Shown in pieces: positions 52,436-60,011 of a DNA stretch of 64,000 bases. Source of the stretch: Sphaerisporangium siamense (GTDB lineage: Bacteria; Actinomycetota; Actinomycetes; Streptosporangiales; Streptosporangiaceae); contig NZ_JACHND010000001.1 in the NCBI RefSeq assembly GCF_014205275.1, positions 4,092,001 to 4,156,000 of the forward strand, read 5' to 3'. Position numbers and translations under genes: made by a program. The notes beneath the pieces were generated by a model. The model was not told the origin of the DNA and did not search any database. It worked only from the letters and a program-made list of their open reading frames with translations. Numbering within the stretch: the first letter of the stretch is position 1; each line of letters opens with the position of its first letter.

Positions 52436-52712
52436 GTGTAAGCGTCCGCGCTTACACATCACGGTACACATGCGCGGGGGGTTTCTCGACCGAAGAAACC
52501 TCACCACCGAAGTCGCGGCGCATCCGGGTGTCATGACCGCCCGGGACGTCCCCCGCGGTTGACCTGACAGCACAGTGCTCCAGACGCGCCGCCGGGACTG
52601 CAAGGGACCGGGTGCGTGTGGTCGCATTGGAAGGCGGTGCGACCGGAGAGTGTAAGCATCCGCGCTTACACGAATCACGGGGCCGGGCGCGTGTCGTCGC
52701 ACTGGAAGGCGG
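52436..52712. repeat. Array of paired palindromes and direct repeats
   Basis: Two palindromes: GTGTAAGCG-tccg-CGCTTACAC (52436-52457) and GTGTAAGC-N6-GCTTACAC (52650-52671), both preceded by GCGACCGG and followed by TCACGG. A 24-bp direct repeat (52614-52637 and 52689-52712) flanks the second. The surrounding 483 bp (52,295-52,777) show no gene. They may be operators or iterons. Confidence 0.75.
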
Positions 52713-52777
52713 ATAGCTGGAGCCCTAGGGAGCGATCACGGCGGTGGCCTGCCACTCGGGGTGATTACGGTGCGCTC

Positions 52778-53599
52778 GTGGACAGCCTCGCCAAGCTCGC
52801 CCGGTCGGTCGCCGAGTTCGCCGATACCGCCTCGCTCACGCTGGTGCCCGCCGTTCCTGGGCATGCCCTCGGGGCGGAGGTGTGCCTGGCCCCGGACGTG
52901 CTGGATCTGCCCGGGTTCTTGGCTCTGGCGCGCAAGCTCGGGGGCGGGGTGCTCTACCTGAAGGCCGCACCGTTCGACCCCGGCGATGATGAGTACGAGG
53001 TCGACGATCCGCCCGAGCACCTGCTTAAGCGCAATGGGCAGATCGGTCAGCTCAGCGTCGCGTTCGCCACGAACGGCATCGTGCACTTCTGGAAGCATCG
53101 CGCCGGCTGGTACGCCGAGTGGCAGCAGCTCGCCGAGGATGAGGAGTCGCCGGACGACGCCGAGGACGAAGACGGCCGGCTCACCGAGGAGGAGCGGGAG
53201 CGGCTCACCGCCGAACTCGTCGAGGCGCTGCTGGCCAACCCGGAGTTCCGGGCCGCCAAGGCAGGAGCCCGGCACCGGACCGGCAGCCTGCTGATCCCGC
53301 CGGACACTCCTCGGGTGGTCGAATGGGAGGCGCTCCGGATCGCCTACGACCGGGCCGATGAGCTGGCCAGAGCGGCGTATGCGCAGATCAGCGATGACCG
53401 CCTCGATGAGCTGGCGGCCGAGCTGCTGGCCACGCCCGAATACCAGCGGGCCAGCGCGCCGGCGACCCGCAAGCAGACCACCGAGCGGTTCCTCACCCGT
53501 CACGCGGACGGATTCAGCCCGCCGGCCCCGATACGCGATGAGCTGTACGCGCGGGCCCAGAAGCTCGCCAAGGCCAACAAGTCGGGGGGGCTATTCTAA
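52778..53599 (+). CDS. Conserved-looking protein, unknown, leaderless
   Basis: A 273-residue acidic protein. GTG 52778 stands eight bases after a -10 like TACGGT (52765-52770), so the transcript is probably leaderless. The N-terminal part is alpha/beta (ASLTLVPAVPGHALGAEVCL); then come an acidic linker (EDEESPDDAEDEDGRLTEEE) and a helical end (TRKQTTERFLTRHADGFSPP). It lies behind the palindrome array. Family not recognised. Confidence 0.65.
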   Translation: MDSLAKLARSVAEFADTASLTLVPAVPGHALGAEVCLAPDVLDLPGFLALARKLGGGVLYLKAAPFDPGDDEYEVDDPPEHLLKRNGQIGQLSVAFATNGIVHFWKHRAGWYAEWQQLAEDEESPDDAEDEDGRLTEEERERLTAELVEALLANPEFRAAKAGARHRTGSLLIPPDTPRVVEWEALRIAYDRADELARAAYAQISDDRLDELAAELLATPEYQRASAPATRKQTTERFLTRHADGFSPPAPIRDELYARAQKLAKANKSGGLF

Positions 53600-53697
53600 C
53601 CGCCGACCGAAGCGGCCGCGCGTCGGCCGACGGCAGGGCCGATGCCTGCATAGCTCAGCTGCGACAACGTAGGCCGACCCTCTTGGGAAGGTCTATC

Positions 53698-53748
53698 GCG
53701 GTCCGGGGCGACGATCGCCAGAGGTGGCGAATCAGCGGCCCGGACCGC
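53698..53748. terminator. Stem-loop terminator between convergent genes
   Basis: Perfect 10-bp stem GCGGTCCGGG/CCCGGACCGC with a 31-base structured loop. The whole 53,600-53,907 stretch holds no gene. Confidence 0.55.
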
Positions 53749-53907
53749 GCCTATAGAACTACGCGCACGACGGCGTCCCGGCGAGGAAGCGTGGATCGGG
53801 ATCGCGCCAGGCCATCCTGCGCCGTGCGCGCTCGGCGCTATCCCCGTGCATGCCGTACGAAGTACTGGGTTTCGTGAAGTAAGGACAGGCGCTGAAGGTG
53901 TCGGCTG

Positions 53908-54159
53908 CTACGGGGTACCGGCGGGCAGACCAGTCTCCGGGTCGTGCCCAGTCGCCACGCGCGAGGCGCGCAGGAATTCCGGATCCTCATCCGGGTCGAC
54001 GTTGTACTCCAGCGCCCAACTTCGGTACAGCTCGTTGAACACACGGTCGGCGTCGCGGCCGACCAGCAGCGGCCGGGGCAGTTCGTTGTCATCATCCTTG
54101 ACCGTTCTAGGGCACGGGTTCCGCGACCGGGGCCTGGGGGATTGTTCCGAGGGGTTCAT
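53908..54159 (-). CDS. Small acidic protein downstream of HTH regulator
   Basis: An 83-residue protein (VFNELYRSWALEYNVDPDED). Its ATG overlaps the regulator stop (ATGA), so it is translationally coupled. Actinobacterial HTH regulators often have a small acidic partner; here the pairing is inferred from coupling. Confidence 0.6.
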   Translation of the reverse strand: MNPSEQSPRPRSRNPCPRTVKDDDNELPRPLLVGRDADRVFNELYRSWALEYNVDPDEDPEFLRASRVATGHDPETGLPAGTP

Positions 54160-55358
54160 ACGGCTTTTTCAACCCGCCTCGACTGGGGTGCGAATTGCGC
54201 CGACTCTAGATCCACTCCTTGTAGCCATCGGATGTAGGCCTCTCGCTCATTCTTGCGGCGGTCCAGTGACTCGCCAGCCATGTGCAGCGTGGTCATCTCC
54301 TTGCCCAGGATTTTGTCGTAGCGGGTCTCCCGTGCGGCCTCGTAGACCCCGTAGCCAGTGATGTCGCCGGCCGACATCCGCCCGGTCCGGCCGAAGATCA
54401 GCGCAGGTTCCAGATCCTTGAAGAACACCCAAGTCTGCCGGAGTCCGCCGCCGCGCATGCCGACCACGTAGCCGCGCTCGACAACGTGCGCCCTGGTGTC
54501 CCGGGCGAGGGGCAGCGTCCCAGCCTGGGCCAGGTTGATGTGGTCATATTTCGGCGGGTTGTTGCCGACTATCCGTCGGTCGTCGCGCGCTCTCGCCATC
54601 TCCTCGGACTGTCCGCCGAGCGGCTTACGGCCGTTGGCATCGGGGCCTGTGAGAACTGTGGCCAGGTCAGGAGGGGGCGAGAGGAAAGGGTCGCGGCGAC
54701 TGATGCTTGGGCGAGTTGGGAGCGGGGCCCGCTGGTGTTCCCGCAGACGCAGGTGCTGCCAGGCTTGGGTCCAGGTCTCGAGGTCGGCGCGGCAGGCGAT
54801 CACGATGGCGCGGACGATCTCCAGCGGGGGCATACGTTCCCGGTTGGGGTTGAGCGCGTCGTACACGGTGCTTTTGGCCAGCCGAATCTCGGCTGCGGAT
54901 GCCACGTCGTAGTAGCTACGCTGCCCGCTCCAAGCCCGCAACTCGCGCAGCGCCAGCACGAACTCGCGGGCTGAGTGTGCCTGCCAGGGATCGGGGGCCG
55001 ACGGTGTGGGGTGCTGGGGTGCGGTGTGGGCCCTGGCCATGCTGCTGCTTGTCGCGGACGTCTGGCGCGAGACTGCCGGGCGCCGACGCCGGGGGGCTTT
55101 GTGTGCTCGTTCCCACCGCTCCTGCCAGTCCTCGGGCTGTTCGCCGCACGCGATGACGTAGTCACGCAGAACCTCCCAGGTCGGGCAGGTCCGCCCGCGG
55201 GCGGCTTCCGCCAGCGGGGAGTGCCTGCTGAGGCAGCGGGGATCTTCGGCCATCTTGCGATAGGTGGGTTGGCCGGCCCGTGCGCGCAAGTCACGCAGCG
55301 CAAGCGCCAGCTCAACGACCGGGCCTTCCCCAGTGATGGGGCTCTCGGGTCTTCCCAT
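54156..55358 (-). CDS. HTH regulator with two XRE-like domains
   Basis: A 400-residue protein from ATG 55358. Two related XRE-like domains occur: residues 12-85 (LALALRDLRARAGQPTYRKM) and about 120-195 (FVLALRELRAWSGQRSYYDV ... LAKSTVYDALNPNRERMPP). A disordered Pro-rich linker follows, then a C-terminal alpha/beta domain (AHVVERGYVVGMRGGGLRQT). The first helices match actinobacterial HTH regulators. It might be the prophage or element repressor. Confidence 0.7.
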   Translation of the reverse strand: MGRPESPITGEGPVVELALALRDLRARAGQPTYRKMAEDPRCLSRHSPLAEAARGRTCPTWEVLRDYVIACGEQPEDWQERWERAHKAPRRRRPAVSRQTSATSSSMARAHTAPQHPTPSAPDPWQAHSAREFVLALRELRAWSGQRSYYDVASAAEIRLAKSTVYDALNPNRERMPPLEIVRAIVIACRADLETWTQAWQHLRLREHQRAPLPTRPSISRRDPFLSPPPDLATVLTGPDANGRKPLGGQSEEMARARDDRRIVGNNPPKYDHINLAQAGTLPLARDTRAHVVERGYVVGMRGGGLRQTWVFFKDLEPALIFGRTGRMSAGDITGYGVYEAARETRYDKILGKEMTTLHMAGESLDRRKNEREAYIRWLQGVDLESAQFAPQSRRVEKAV

Positions 55359-55369
55359 CGGGGTCTCGC

Positions 55370-55570
55370 TCAGCGCTCGGACGCGATCTGGGTCACCACC
55401 GCGTCCAGGCGCGCGATCGCGGTGACCGCCGCGAGCGCCACGCCCAGCGCCAGGGCCGGGTCCCGGCCCGTCACCGACAGCACGACGACGAACAGCAGCA
55501 CCACGAGCAGGATCACCAGGCGCCCGGACGAGCCGGGGCGCGGGACGGGCAGGCAGGGCAGGAACGGCAT
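55370..55570 (-). CDS. Small membrane protein heading the HTH operon
   Basis: A 66-residue protein, two hydrophobic stretches (GRLVILLVVLLFVVVLSVTG and LALGVALAAVTAIARL). It ends 11 bases before the HTH regulator. Membrane helix plus regulator suggests surface sensing, which is inference. Confidence 0.55.
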   Translation of the reverse strand: MPFLPCLPVPRPGSSGRLVILLVVLLFVVVLSVTGRDPALALGVALAAVTAIARLDAVVTQIASER

Positions 55571-56257
55571 GAATGCCTCCAAGCGTGTTGTGGTCCGGAC
55601 GAGCGTGGTTCGACGGTGTGAGGGGACGCGCGACGGGGTTGCCCTCCCCGTGCGCCTCAGACGTCGATACACGCATCATCGCGGCTGATCGCCGTGGCGG
55701 GGAGCGGGACGTGACGATCGGCTTTCGCGAACAATCCCACACAGACCGGACCGGCATACGACAACCGTTTCTTCCCTGCTCGGCGGCCTAAGCAAGAGAT
55801 TGTGCGGGCCGGTGGCGCGATCCACGACGGTCCGCCTCAGTCCGGAGCAGTCCTAGACGATCCGATGGGGGCCGTAGGTGTTCCTGGTCCTCGGGGTCAT
55901 GGCCGATGATGGTTGGGTAGCGCCGGGAACAGCGGCCTCCGAATCGGAGCATCGCCCCTGGTCGCAGCCCCAAAGCGTCAGTTTGTTGGTCCGGACGAGC
56001 GCCGTGGGCTATTACATGAACGGCCCTCCGCCATTGCCCGGCGGGGGGCCGTTGTCGGTGGCAAACCTGAGACAATCCTCCGGACAATCTGATGCCGCAC
56101 AACCTCCGACGGCGTGCACGACCAGATGTCCCACCAGGAGATGACCTCCCTGGCCGTGCAACACCGGGCCGACACGCAGGGCGTGGCCGACGCCCTCACC
56201 GTGGCCGCCGCCGGGCCGGGGCGGGGGTGAAGCGAAGGGGGGCGGGCAGGCAGGGCT
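55571..56257. other. Intergenic stretch, 687 bp, with 15-bp direct repeat
   Basis: TGGTCCGGACGAGCG occurs at 55591-55605 and again at 55987-56001. The first copy is 21 bases upstream of the small membrane gene. A short frame at 56114-56230 (MSHQEMTSLAVQHRADTQGV) could be a 38-residue protein but lacks support. Confidence 0.45.
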
Positions 56258-56613
56258 TCACTCGGGGAGCAGTGTCCTGCGATCCGGTGCGAGCGGGGAC
56301 TGGCTGGTACAACCGCCGTCCACCACGAGTGTCTGCCCTGTCATGTAGCGCGACTCGTCGGAGGCGAGGAAGAGCATCGTGTTGCCGATGTCTTCGGGAG
56401 CCCCCAGATACGGCAGCGCGTTGTGACTCTGGAGCCGCTCGATGGCCTCGGCCGGCATGTTGTCGCGCAGTGCCGGAGTCATCACCGCCCCCGGGGCGAC
56501 GGCGTTGCAGCGGACCCGCTGCGGCCCGTACTGGACGGCGATGTATCTGGTGACGTTGATCAACGCCGCCTTCACCGCGCCGTAGGCGATCTGCAAGGAG
56601 TCGCCCAGCAGGC
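56258..56613 (-). pseudogene. Short-chain dehydrogenase, 5'-truncated
   Basis: The C-terminal half of an SDR enzyme: YGAVKAALINVTRYIA holds the catalytic Y-x-x-x-K, then NAVAPGAVMTPAL, LGAPEDIGNTMLFLASDESR and GQTLVVDGG. The Rossmann N-terminus with the NAD motif is missing; homology begins abruptly near 56,613. No intact start. The break lies about 100 bp from the conserved family A promoter. Confidence 0.75.
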
Positions 56614-56754
56614 GGACCAGAGCGCCCCGGAGGGCGCCGTGACCCACTGCGTCGATCGTTCTACGCGTGCTCGGATCGTGGCGGCAGGGCGCCATCCTCA
56701 CGCCAGGAGGCCCCTCGTAGGATCGGCCCGTACCGCGCGACCCGGGGGAGCATC

Positions 56755-57057
56755 ATGGCCGACTACGAGATCCCTGACGACATGCTCAAGGCACAGGTGG
56801 CCTTCTACGAGGCCGACGCCGTGGTGCAGTCCTTCGAGGGGAACCTGCCGCCGGCGTCCGAGATTGTTGCCGGTGAGGCGGCCATCAGTCCGGCGCAGGA
56901 GGAGGAGCTGGCCGCGGCGCGCCGCGAGCGTGGGCTGGCGCTGGATGCCCTGTACGCGCCTCACGACTGGTGGGGCCAGGCGGACAGCAGGCTGGCGGCC
57001 CGTGAGGCGCTGCAGAAGGCCGGCTGGGAGGCATTCCAGAAGCCGCCGCGGAGCTGA
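56755..57057 (+). CDS. Family A small protein, copy 2
   Basis: A 100-residue helical protein, MADYEIPDDMLKAQVAFYEA then an Ala/Glu-rich helix (AQEEELAAARRERGLALDAL). Promoter block with TAGGAT at 56718-56723 and GGGGGAG before the ATG. Paralogue of the genes at 58,439 and (broken) 45,042. Function unknown. Confidence 0.65.
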   Translation: MADYEIPDDMLKAQVAFYEADAVVQSFEGNLPPASEIVAGEAAISPAQEEELAAARRERGLALDALYAPHDWWGQADSRLAAREALQKAGWEAFQKPPRS

Positions 57058-57147
57058 GGGCTCAAGGTGTGGCTGGGCCCTCTCACACCCTCGCAGCGAA
57101 AGGGCCGCAACGCCGCCCTCGCCGTCGCCCCCGCGACAGCGTCACCA

Positions 57148-57192
57148 TTGGGACGCACCAAACGAACGTTAGGTTGCGCGTGAAACCATGCC
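57148..57192 (+). repeat. Dispersed 45-bp repeat, copy 2
   Basis: TTGGGACGCACCAAACGAAC followed by GTTAGGTTGCGCGTGAAACC and ATGCCC, similar to 45709-45753. Confidence 0.6.
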
Positions 57193-57206
57193 CGCTGGCT
57201 ATGAGA

Positions 57207-57239
57207 ACGCGCCCGCCTCCAGCGTGGAGACGGGCGCGT
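57207..57239 (-). terminator. Stem-loop terminator
   Basis: ACGCGCCCG-c-CTCCA paired with TGGAG-a-CGGGCGCGT around a three-base loop, just after the family C gene copy 2. Confidence 0.7.
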
Positions 57240-57266
57240 CATGCTATGTCGGCAGCCTGGATGCGG

Positions 57267-57446
57267 TCAGTCTGGAAGCGCGTCGAGGATCAGGGGGACG
57301 GCGCCGAGCAGCGCGGCCAACGCGAGGACGAGTTTCGCCATGCCACCGGGGGCGGCAGTGGAGGATCGTCTGATCGCGTAGGCGGCCACCGCGAGCACGG
57401 CAAGCACAATGCTCGCTTTGGCGGCTTTGAGCAGGGTGGACTCCAT
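57267..57446 (-). CDS. Small membrane protein, family C copy 2
   Basis: A 59-residue protein, MESTLLKAAKASIVLAVLAV, AYAIRRSSTAAPGG, then MAKLVLALAALLGAVPLILD. AGGAGA precedes ATG 57446. Paralogue of the gene at 42,872. Two membrane helices. Function unknown. Confidence 0.6.
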   Translation of the reverse strand: MESTLLKAAKASIVLAVLAVAAYAIRRSSTAAPGGMAKLVLALAALLGAVPLILDALPD

Positions 57447-57733
57447 TCGGTCTCCTAGTAGGGATTGCCGGGCATCGCCGACCTCGCCCGCAGTCGCTAC
57501 GGCTGGTATCTGTCCGTATGCGAAACGCGATCGGCAGTCGCACTCTAGTGGAGTGATCGGAGATGCGTATCAGGATCGACGATCCATCCCACTCGATCGT
57601 CATGGATCCCTCTGAGTCCCTGGACAACGAGCAGAGAGACGCTATTGTCGCCCGGGAGCAGGGACCGATTGCCGGGCCCGTGCGTAGGGCGGGGCGCCTC
57701 CCGGCTGGTATCCGCGGAGCCGCCCCGCCCGCT

Positions 57734-57916
57734 TCACCGCCTCGGCAGAGAGACGACCTCCACCAGGTCCTCCAGTGCAACGATCGCGGCCAGCTCCCGC
57801 ACGGAGTGGACGTAGGCGACCACATAGCCCAGCTGGCAGACCCGCATCGTCGGCCGGCCGTTCAGCACGATGCACTCCACCTCGAAGCCGTCCGTGCCGA
57901 CCCGCCGCGCTGCCAT
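57734..57916 (-). CDS. Small protein, family B copy 2
   Basis: A 60-residue protein with CIVLNGRPTMRVCQLGYVVA and VALEDLVEVVSLPRR. Paralogue of the gene at 43,338. The flanking DNA also matches (GGCTGGTA-CCGCGG blocks). Function unknown. Confidence 0.6.
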   Translation of the reverse strand: MAARRVGTDGFEVECIVLNGRPTMRVCQLGYVVAYVHSVRELAAIVALEDLVEVVSLPRR

Positions 57917-57959
57917 GGGGACAGGATAGGAAAGGGCAGGTCAGAGGATGGCAAGAGCC

Positions 57960-58322
57960 CTAGCTGGGTAGCTTCGCGAGCGCGTCCAGCATGGCTTGAG
58001 CGGAAGCGACGTCCGCCTCTGTGTAGCAATGAGGGTTATTGATGATCATATGGGCGCCGGTTCGGGATTCATGCGAACCGTCGGTGACTCCGTTGTTGAT
58101 CTTGAACTGTCGGGTGCCTTCCTCAATGTGTTCTGCGGCCTCCTTCTGAATCGCGGCGCAGTCCCCGCCTTCACTCTCTGGCACCAGAACGGTGAACTCG
58201 GCGCCACCGGCGAGATACCCCGCATAGAAGATGGCCCCGGCCCCGAGGAGCCACCCGCAGATCTTAAGGAAGATCTTTTCGCCGGGCAGTAATCGAGAGG
58301 GGCGGGAGGGCTTAGAGGTCAT
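57960..58322 (-). CDS. Single-pass membrane protein
   Basis: A 120-residue protein with one helix near residue 20-38 (ICGWLLGAGAIFYAGYLAGG) and an outer domain with two Cys (GDCAAIQKEAAEHIEEGTRQ ... NNPHCYTEADVASAQAML). Possible disulfide. Unknown function. Confidence 0.6.
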   Translation of the reverse strand: MTSKPSRPSRLLPGEKIFLKICGWLLGAGAIFYAGYLAGGAEFTVLVPESEGGDCAAIQKEAAEHIEEGTRQFKINNGVTDGSHESRTGAHMIINNPHCYTEADVASAQAMLDALAKLPS

Positions 58323-58438
58323 GCGAGTGTGACGCGGACTGGTCGCTGCTGGTGTACTTCGCTACCGGTGGGGCGTCGCCGATGATCGAGATCAGCCCTC
58401 GTAGGATCGGCCCGAAACGCACGATCCAGGGGAGCACC

Positions 58439-58729
58439 ATGGCCGACGACACCGAGATCGAGTTCCCTGCCGACCTGCTGCAGGCCCAGCGGGACTACTA
58501 CGCCGCCGACGCCGAAGTTGAGCGGCTCGTCGCCCAGCTCCCCTCGTCAGTGGACGTCGTCGCCGGCGAAGCCGCGTGGGACGAGGATCTGCGCGCTGCG
58601 GTCGAGGGTGCCCGGGCTGAGCGAGGCCGGCTCGTGGGGATCCTGTACGGACACGAGTACTGGGAGACCGCGATGGACAAGTACGCCCGACGGCTGGAAC
58701 TGCAGAAGCTGGCCCGCGCTCAAGGCTGA
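58439..58729 (+). CDS. Family A small protein, copy 3
   Basis: A 96-residue protein, MADDTEIEFPADLLQAQRDY, with DVVAGEAAW matching EIVAGEAAI of copy 2. Promoter TAGGAT at 58402-58407; GGGGAG before the ATG. More divergent than copies 1 and 2. Function unknown. Confidence 0.65.
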   Translation: MADDTEIEFPADLLQAQRDYYAADAEVERLVAQLPSSVDVVAGEAAWDEDLRAAVEGARAERGRLVGILYGHEYWETAMDKYARRLELQKLARAQG

Positions 58730-58744
58730 GCCTGGACATGGTAA

Positions 58745-58772
58745 CGCCCCGCCACCCGAGGGTAACGGGGCG
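58745..58772. terminator. Stem-loop terminator
   Basis: CGCCCCG/CGGGGCG with inner ACCC/GGGT pairs, between convergent genes. Confidence 0.6.
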
Positions 58773-58785
58773 AGAGGCGCGCTGC

Positions 58786-59292
58786 CTATCGCGACTGGGC
58801 GGGTTCCGCGTCGAGGCAGGGTTGGCACATGGCCACGTCCACGGTTCCCACGCTCGCGCTGCGGTAGCGCACCGTACCGGCCGCTTCCCCGGCGCAGATA
58901 CCCATTCGATCGTCGTGACGGCGACCGCAGAAGCAGTGGCAGCGGCCGGGATCGGGCTCGATCTCGCCGCGCTCGTGGGCTTCGATCAAGGTGCGACCCT
59001 GCGGAGAATTCGCGAACTCGACGAAAGCCTGCCACTCCGGCGACTGCGCCAGGGTTCGCGCCATGCTGGCGTACGCTTCACCGATCTGGCGAATGGATTC
59101 CTGCATTGCCATGGCCAGCGGCACGAACGCCTGCGTGAGGCCCTCAAGCTGCTCCGGAGTGATCACAGGAAGCTTGGGAGGCTGCACTCGGTGCGGTGCT
59201 TCCGGCGTCCACCGCATAGCGTCGCCCTCATGTGGATCCCACTCCAGGGCGCCATCGATCGCGGCGAGAATGTGGTCGGTGCGGTCCTGCAT
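58786..59292 (-). CDS. Phage-type protein with zinc site
   Basis: A 168-residue protein from ATG 59292 with AGGATC upstream. DHILAAIDGALEWDPHEGDA then MRWTPEAP is a start seen in actinophage proteins. A helical middle is followed by RCHCFCGRRHDD and CQPCL, a likely zinc site. It belongs to the phage side of the right end. Function unknown. Confidence 0.6.
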   Translation of the reverse strand: MQDRTDHILAAIDGALEWDPHEGDAMRWTPEAPHRVQPPKLPVITPEQLEGLTQAFVPLAMAMQESIRQIGEAYASMARTLAQSPEWQAFVEFANSPQGRTLIEAHERGEIEPDPGRCHCFCGRRHDDRMGICAGEAAGTVRYRSASVGTVDVAMCQPCLDAEPAQSR

Positions 59293-59361
59293 GGGTCGAT
59301 CCTCTCGCACAGTCAAGATCATTAGGGGTGGCTGATAATCGGCGTTATCGGTACATGGAGC

Positions 59362-59405
59362 GCGACGGCCGTTCTCCCTGTTGTCAGAGGGAGGGCGGCC
59401 GTCGC
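59362..59405 (-). terminator. Strong stem-loop at the end of the RexAB-like operon
   Basis: GCGACGGCCG/CGGCCGTCGC outer stem with CTCCCT/AGGGAG inner stem and an eight-base loop. No T-run follows. Confidence 0.65.
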
Positions 59406-59422
59406 GTGTGGATCAGCTCTGA

Positions 59423-59974
59423 TTAGGAAGCGTGCCTGTCCAGCCAACCTGGCTTGATCGCAGGGGCGGGCACTCGGCCTTGGTCCACGGCATCCAGGTC
59501 GGTCATGTCGAGCATGATCTGGAAGAGGTACAGAACGCGCAGCACCTTGACCGCCGCCAAGCACACGGCGGCCTCGAAGATCCAGCGAGCGGCGACCAGC
59601 TCGCCCGATTTGTTACCGTCAAGCGCCATGGCCACCAGGCAAGCCAGAGCGGCGAGCATTGGGAGCGCCAGCGTCCCGAGCCATTGATTACGTAGGGTCT
59701 TGCCGAACGTGCGCTTGGCGGTTCGGGCGCGATCTCCTTGGGCGCTGGAGTAGTGGGCTACGGCGGCTGACGCGAACCCGAAGATGATCGCGATGACGGT
59801 AGCGCCGGTCGTGTACAGATCCTTGCGATCGTCCTGCGCCATCCATCCGATGACGTCCCCATGGTGGAACTTGAGCACGACGAACAGGTGCAAGCCGACG
59901 AGCGCGGCGGAGAACAGAAGGTCGATTGCTGGGTGCTCGATGATCAGGTCAGCCAAGCGACGCTCAGACGTCAT
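59423..59974 (-). CDS. Four-helix membrane protein, RexB-like candidate
   Basis: A 183-residue protein from ATG 59974, GGAAGG seven bases upstream. Four membrane helices are likely: about 18-37 (LLFSAALVGLHLFVVL), 59-76 (TGATVIAIIFGFASAAVAHY), 103-122 (LGTLALPMLAALACLVAMAL) and 132-155 (IFEAAVCLAAVKVLRVLYLF). It follows the 307-residue gene by 37 bases. In lambda, RexB is a small four-helix membrane protein said to form an ion channel, coded after rexA. Sequence similarity to RexB itself is not claimed. Confidence 0.65.
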   Translation of the reverse strand: MTSERRLADLIIEHPAIDLLFSAALVGLHLFVVLKFHHGDVIGWMAQDDRKDLYTTGATVIAIIFGFASAAVAHYSSAQGDRARTAKRTFGKTLRNQWLGTLALPMLAALACLVAMALDGNKSGELVAARWIFEAAVCLAAVKVLRVLYLFQIMLDMTDLDAVDQGRVPAPAIKPGWLDRHAS

Positions 59975-60011
59975 GGCGCACCCTTCCCTGGTCACACCGT
60001 GAACACGGACA

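Noticed and set aside
53647-53720. tRNA-like start GCATAGCTCAG
   Set aside because: No anticodon arm, T-loop or acceptor pairing can be drawn; it is next to a plain terminator stem.
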